Positions 60,783-64,000 of a stretch of 64,000 bases of DNA are shown here, one piece after another. The position numbers and the translations under genes are program-made. The notes below the pieces were generated by a model. That model was given only the letters and a program-made list of their open reading frames with translations. It had not been told where the DNA came from and ran no database searches. Source of the stretch: CAVVAL01 sp963742725 (GTDB taxonomy: Bacteria; Actinomycetota; Actinomycetes; Mycobacteriales; Cryptosporangiaceae); contig CAVUMX010000003.1 in the NCBI GenBank assembly GCA_963742725.1, positions 62,001 through 126,000 of the forward strand, read 5' to 3'. Position 1 is the first letter of the stretch, and every line of letters starts with the position of its first letter.

Positions 60783-62534
60783 CTAGAGCGCCGGGTAGGC
60801 GTTGGCCATGAGCTGCTGGAACTGGGCGGAGAACCAAGCACCGGAGATCGGTGAGTTCGGCAGCGCTCCGCTCATCTGGTTGTTGTTGCGGGGGTTCCCG
60901 GTGTACGTCGGGTCGCACATCCGGTCGAAGCCCTTGCCCTCGTCGTTCGGGATCAGCTCGCTGGAGCCGTCGGACTCGCCGGGCGGCTTGATCCAGACGT
61001 AGGCGTCGAAGCCCGGGGCCGGGTCGGCCACCGGACGGGCACCGAGACCCGCGCCGCTCTGGTTGCACCAGTTGCCGCGGCCGAAGCGATGGTCGATCCG
61101 GGACTCGTTGACGTAGGTGTTCAGGTTCGTCGACGTGCTGACCGCCGACGGTCGCGCGGGGCCGCCCCACCCGTTGCGTGAGGTGTCGACCAGGATGCCG
61201 ATGTCCGGCCGGAAGCCGGCGGCGACGAGCTTGGTGCGCAGGGCGCTCCCGAACGAGCGCTCGTCGAGGTAGGGATTCCACTGGTAGAAGTTCGCCGAGC
61301 GGATCGGGTTGCCGCCGACGCTCAGGTTCGAATCGGGCAGGAACGGCTCGGCGAGCGGCGTGTAGTTGGCGGTGTTCGTGATGAAGCCCTGGACGCTGTC
61401 GAAGCCGGCCACCGTGCCACGCACTGTCGATGCCCAGAGGTCCACCGCGGGGCCGAAGTTGGTGTCCCACCCGAGCCAGCCCGAGTGTGCCGCGTCGACG
61501 TAGTTGTAGACGTTGGGGATCGCGTGCAGCTTGTCGAGGGCGTACTGCACGCCCTGGACGTAGGCGCCGCTGGAGTGGGCCTCCGCGCAGAGCGGCAGGT
61601 CCCGGTTGGTGATGAGGTTCGGCAGCGAGTCGATCTCGATGATGTTGACGATCCGCAGACTCCGGTATTTCGGGTCGCCCTGGATCGCGGCGATCGGATC
61701 GATGTACCCGGTGCGGTAGCGGTTCAGGCCGTTCTCGGCGATCTTGAGCTCGCCGTTCGAGGCCAGAGCCGAACAGTCCCGGTTCGGCAGGTTGTAGATG
61801 ACGAACTGCACGGTCAGCGGCTGCCCGCCGGCCTGGCCGAGCGCCGCGTCGAGGTGGGCGCGCAGGCCCATCGACCCGCTGGCCCCCTGGATCGCGGCGA
61901 TCCGGTCCAGCCAGACGCCGGTCGGCGTGTTGGCGATGCGGTTGCCGCCGGGTTCGGCACCGGCCTTCGCCCGCCACTCCGGGTTCACGTAACCGCGCGC
62001 GCCGGTGTAGGGGTTGTCCACACGGCTGCCGGGTGGTCTCGGGCTCGGTGATGCCGTTGGGCTCGTTGACGCGGTCGGGGTGGGAGATGTCGTCCCGCCG
62101 GTGCAGAGGACACCGTTGAGGGTGAAACTCGTGGGGGCGGGGTTGCTCCCGGAGTAGCTCGCGTTGAAGCCGGGGCTCGCGGTGGCGTTGGTTCCCAGAT
62201 TGCTGTTCCACGCCGGGTTCCGCACCGTCACGGTCCGAGCGCTCTGGCTGAGCACGCCGTTCCAGCCCTGCTGTACCTGCTGGTTGCCGGCGAAGTCCCA
62301 GGTCAGGGTCCATCCGCCGGTGATTGGGTCGCCGAGGTTCTTGACGGACAGGTTGCCGGTGAAGCCGGTGTCCCACTGGTTGACGTTGTAGGTGACCGCG
62401 CAGCCGCTCGCAGCGCGGGCCGGGTTGCCGCCTGCGACGACCGCTACAGAAGCGACGAGCCCCAGTGCGGCGAGCGAGGCGACGGTGCCGGTGAGGCGGG
62501 AGGGTCTCGCCGCGCGTGGGATGGTGGAGTTCAT
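60783..62534 (-). CDS. secreted CBM2-GH6 cellulase (cellobiohydrolase/endoglucanase)
   Basis: A 583-residue exported enzyme. After the signal peptide (SLAALGLVASVAVVAGG, cleavage near ARAAS) there is a CBM2 cellulose-binding domain (CAVTYNVNQWDTGFTGNLSV, GWTLTWDFAGNQQVQQGWNG, with a cysteine pair), a Ser/Thr/Pro linker (SPTPTASTSPTASPSP), and a GH6 domain with the signature NRDCSALASNGEL containing the catalytic acid aspartate, and YNYVDAAHSGWLGW and DIGILVDTSRNGWGG. The long insert loops and total size suggest a cellobiohydrolase. ATG 62534 follows GAGGAGCGCC. A CebR-type operator lies 263 bp upstream. Confidence 0.92.
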   Translation of the reverse strand: MNSTIPRAARPSRLTGTVASLAALGLVASVAVVAGGNPARAASGCAVTYNVNQWDTGFTGNLSVKNLGDPITGGWTLTWDFAGNQQVQQGWNGVLSQSARTVTVRNPAWNSNLGTNATASPGFNASYSGSNPAPTSFTLNGVLCTGGTTSPTPTASTSPTASPSPRPPGSRVDNPYTGARGYVNPEWRAKAGAEPGGNRIANTPTGVWLDRIAAIQGASGSMGLRAHLDAALGQAGGQPLTVQFVIYNLPNRDCSALASNGELKIAENGLNRYRTGYIDPIAAIQGDPKYRSLRIVNIIEIDSLPNLITNRDLPLCAEAHSSGAYVQGVQYALDKLHAIPNVYNYVDAAHSGWLGWDTNFGPAVDLWASTVRGTVAGFDSVQGFITNTANYTPLAEPFLPDSNLSVGGNPIRSANFYQWNPYLDERSFGSALRTKLVAAGFRPDIGILVDTSRNGWGGPARPSAVSTSTNLNTYVNESRIDHRFGRGNWCNQSGAGLGARPVADPAPGFDAYVWIKPPGESDGSSELIPNDEGKGFDRMCDPTYTGNPRNNNQMSGALPNSPISGAWFSAQFQQLMANAYPAL

Positions 62535-63022
62535 TTTCGGCGCTCCTCGTTGGACGGTCCACCGGCGGAGGCGCTCGGTGGATGGTTGACGCGCTCGGTC
62601 TCAAGGGCTCTGGCAGGTCACCGCGGGTTGGGCGGGGTTGGTGCCCGTGGCGGTGTCGACCAGGCCGAACGTCGTGATGCCATCGGCGGGCACCACGCGG
62701 TTCCAGGCGGCGTGCCGGACGGTCGCGGCCGCCAGTTGCCGCTGGGCAATTGGCAGTCAGGGATGAACCCGTTGCCCTGCGGGCTCAGGCCAGTTATGGG
62801 AGCGCTCCCAGCAACTGTACCCGGAATGATGGCTTATGTGAACAGTGGTTTCGCACGTGTCTGTGACGAACCGGACCGACGGCGGCCTTCCGGAGAATGT
62901 TCGGCGACCAGGCTTGACGCCGAAACGTGTTAACGATCACACTCGCTCGCCGGGCGCACAGAATCCGCCCCGTACCGCTCTGGCTCCGCCAGGCCCCATC
63001 TCATCGAGGCAGAGGACAGTTC
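62535..63022. other. regulatory region between cellulase and phosphatase-family gene
   Basis: No gene recognised. It holds the divergent promoters and the CebR-type palindrome at 62797-62810. Confidence 0.6.
62797..62810. promoter_or_regulatory. CebR-type operator TGGGAGCGCTCCCA
   Basis: A perfect 14-bp palindrome identical to the known actinobacterial CebR site, bound by the cellobiose-responsive LacI repressor. It lies between the GH6 cellulase and the divergent gene at 63023, so cellobiose should relieve repression of the cellulase and perhaps of the other gene. Confidence 0.9.
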
Positions 63023-64000
63023 ATGAAGGTTGTTCGGTTACTGATCGCAGGGTCGCTGGCGCTGGCGATCGGATGGGCCGGGATGACGACGGCCGGCGCC
63101 GCGCCGGCCGGAGGGGCCGCCGCCGCGGCGAGCGGCGAGTTCTCGGCTCTCACGTACAACGTCGCCGGTCTGCCGGAGCCACTGTCGAGCGGCAACCCGG
63201 CGGCGAACACACCCCGGATCGGCGAGCTGGTGAACGCGTACGACATCGTCCACGTCCAGGAGGACTTCAACTACCACGCAGCCCTGTACGCGGCCGACGA
63301 CCATCCGTTCGCCACGCCGACAAGCGGCGGCGTCCCCTTCGGCAGCGGGCTCAATGCCATGTCCTCGTTCCCGTACCAGGAACTCGAGCGGGTGAAGTGG
63401 TCCGCGTGCAACGGAACGGACTGCCTCACGCCGAAGGGGTTCACGTTCGCCCGTATGCGCATGGCCGAGGGCGTCTACGTCGACTTCTACAACGCCCATC
63501 CGAACGCCGGCTCCACGGACCCTGACCTGGCGGCGCGGCGTGCCAACGTCACCCAGCTCTCCCGCTTCGTCGCCGCGCACTCGGCCGGCAACGCGGTCGT
63601 CCTGATGGGGGACACGAACACGCGCTACACCCGGGCCGGCGACAACATCCGGGAGTTGCTCGCGGAGAACAACCTCACCGACGTCTGGGTGGAGAAGGTT
63701 CGGGGCGGGCAGCCGCCGGCCATCGGCAGCCCGGCGCTGGTCTGCGACCCGGCCAACGTCACGAACGAGTGCGAGGTGGTGGACAAGATCCTCTACCGGG
63801 GCAGCCGGCATGTGCGGCTGCGCGCCGACGCCTACAACAACGAGCACGGTCGCTTCCTCGATCCTGCCGGGCAGCCGCTCTCCGACCACTATCCGCACCT
63901 GGCGCGCTTCAGCTGGACCCTCGCGCCGGACCTGCGGATGAGCGACCTCGTCGGCGGTCCGCACGGCAGCCGGTTCACCGATGTGGACGCGCTGTCCGGC
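63023..64000 (+). CDS. secreted endonuclease/exonuclease/phosphatase-family protein, cut by window end
   Basis: The open frame runs off the end. A signal peptide (VVRLLIAGSLALAIGWAG, cleavage near AGAAP) is followed by an EEP domain: SALTYNVAGLPEPL, the metal-binding IVHVQEDFNYH, FYNAHPNAGS, VLMGDTNTRYT and the final histidine in SDHYPHLARFSW. This fits secreted sphingomyelinase-like or DNase-like enzymes. After about residue 305 MSDLVGGPHGSRFTDVDAL begins another domain, possibly a jacalin-like lectin, which continues beyond the window. ATG 63023 follows AGAGGACAG. Confidence 0.8.
   Translation, partial: MKVVRLLIAGSLALAIGWAGMTTAGAAPAGGAAAAASGEFSALTYNVAGLPEPLSSGNPAANTPRIGELVNAYDIVHVQEDFNYHAALYAADDHPFATPTSGGVPFGSGLNAMSSFPYQELERVKWSACNGTDCLTPKGFTFARMRMAEGVYVDFYNAHPNAGSTDPDLAARRANVTQLSRFVAAHSAGNAVVLMGDTNTRYTRAGDNIRELLAENNLTDVWVEKVRGGQPPAIGSPALVCDPANVTNECEVVDKILYRGSRHVRLRADAYNNEHGRFLDPAGQPLSDHYPHLARFSWTLAPDLRMSDLVGGPHGSRFTDVDALSG

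Overview
The window is very GC-rich DNA from a soil-type filamentous actinomycete. The evidence is strong codon bias toward G/C, GTG/TTG starts, a SARP regulator, LCP and RIO proteins, a streptogrisin-like protease, many secreted carbohydrate-active enzymes and actinobacterial insertion sequences. The genus cannot be fixed from sequence alone. It looks like an accessory, arm-like chromosomal region: functional gene islands are separated by stretches of broken genes, IS remnants and integrative-element debris. No rRNA, no intact tRNA and no CRISPR array were seen.

Layout. 0-8 kb: a frameshifted IS481 transposase, a small hypothetical gene, a broken SMI1/KNR4 gene, then an operon of a secreted small protein, an attenuator-like hairpin, an ABC ATPase and two membrane proteins (2.5-5.7 kb). 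This is followed by a replication-relaxation protein and a truncated IS3 element that interrupted a small gene. 8-16 kb: SRPBCC protein, methyltransferase/PadR pair, GIY-YIG protein, ABC permease remnant, two tandem DUF1963 genes, IS256 and PA14 debris, and a Nudix protein. 16-26 kb is a carbohydrate/secretion island: BNR-repeat protein, ROK regulator with a GH27 alpha-galactosidase, NicO metal exporter, secreted metallophosphoesterase, and a second GH27 enzyme behind repeated palindromic operator-like sites. 26-34 kb: degenerate sigma-like gene, small repeat protein, an ABC transporter plus two-component system operon (27.6-30.8 kb), a tRNA-Lys-like fragment, a truncated aminoglycoside phosphotransferase, and a second ABC transporter pair.

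34-46 kb: LCP cell-wall enzyme, RIO kinase, integrase tail fragment, CBM2/FN3 secreted protein, VOC protein, a DUF899 gene with an early nonsense codon, S1 protease, membrane protein, ABC ATPase fragment, and a large SARP/NB-ARC/TPR regulator. 46-55 kb: secreted cysteine-containing proteins (three intact, one frameshifted), two IS5-family elements (one with perfect 17-bp ends flanked by CTAG, inserted in the loop of a hairpin), and a 1249-residue HTH/nSTAND/WD40 protein preceded by a repeated dyad. 55-64 kb: excisionase debris fused to a DUF6069 protein, a Leu/Glu-type dehydrogenase divergent from an Lrp regulator, an exact 287-bp copy of part of the SARP gene joined to an IS110 fragment, an inverted, partly decayed copy of the 4.4-5.7 kb membrane-protein genes, a CBM2-GH6 cellulase behind a perfect CebR-type palindrome, and the start of a secreted endonuclease/exonuclease/phosphatase-family protein that runs off the end.

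Two structural themes stand out. First, the same material appears twice: the membrane-protein gene pair at both ends in opposite orientation, the 287-bp repeat, two DUF1963 genes, two ABC modules and two 35-bp dyads. Second, many genes are broken by single-base shifts, often next to short G/C runs, which is either real decay or sequencing error. The most distinctive candidate systems are the secreted-protein/ABC exporter operon with its duplicated export genes, and the STAND/WD40 protein next to the small secreted cysteine proteins.
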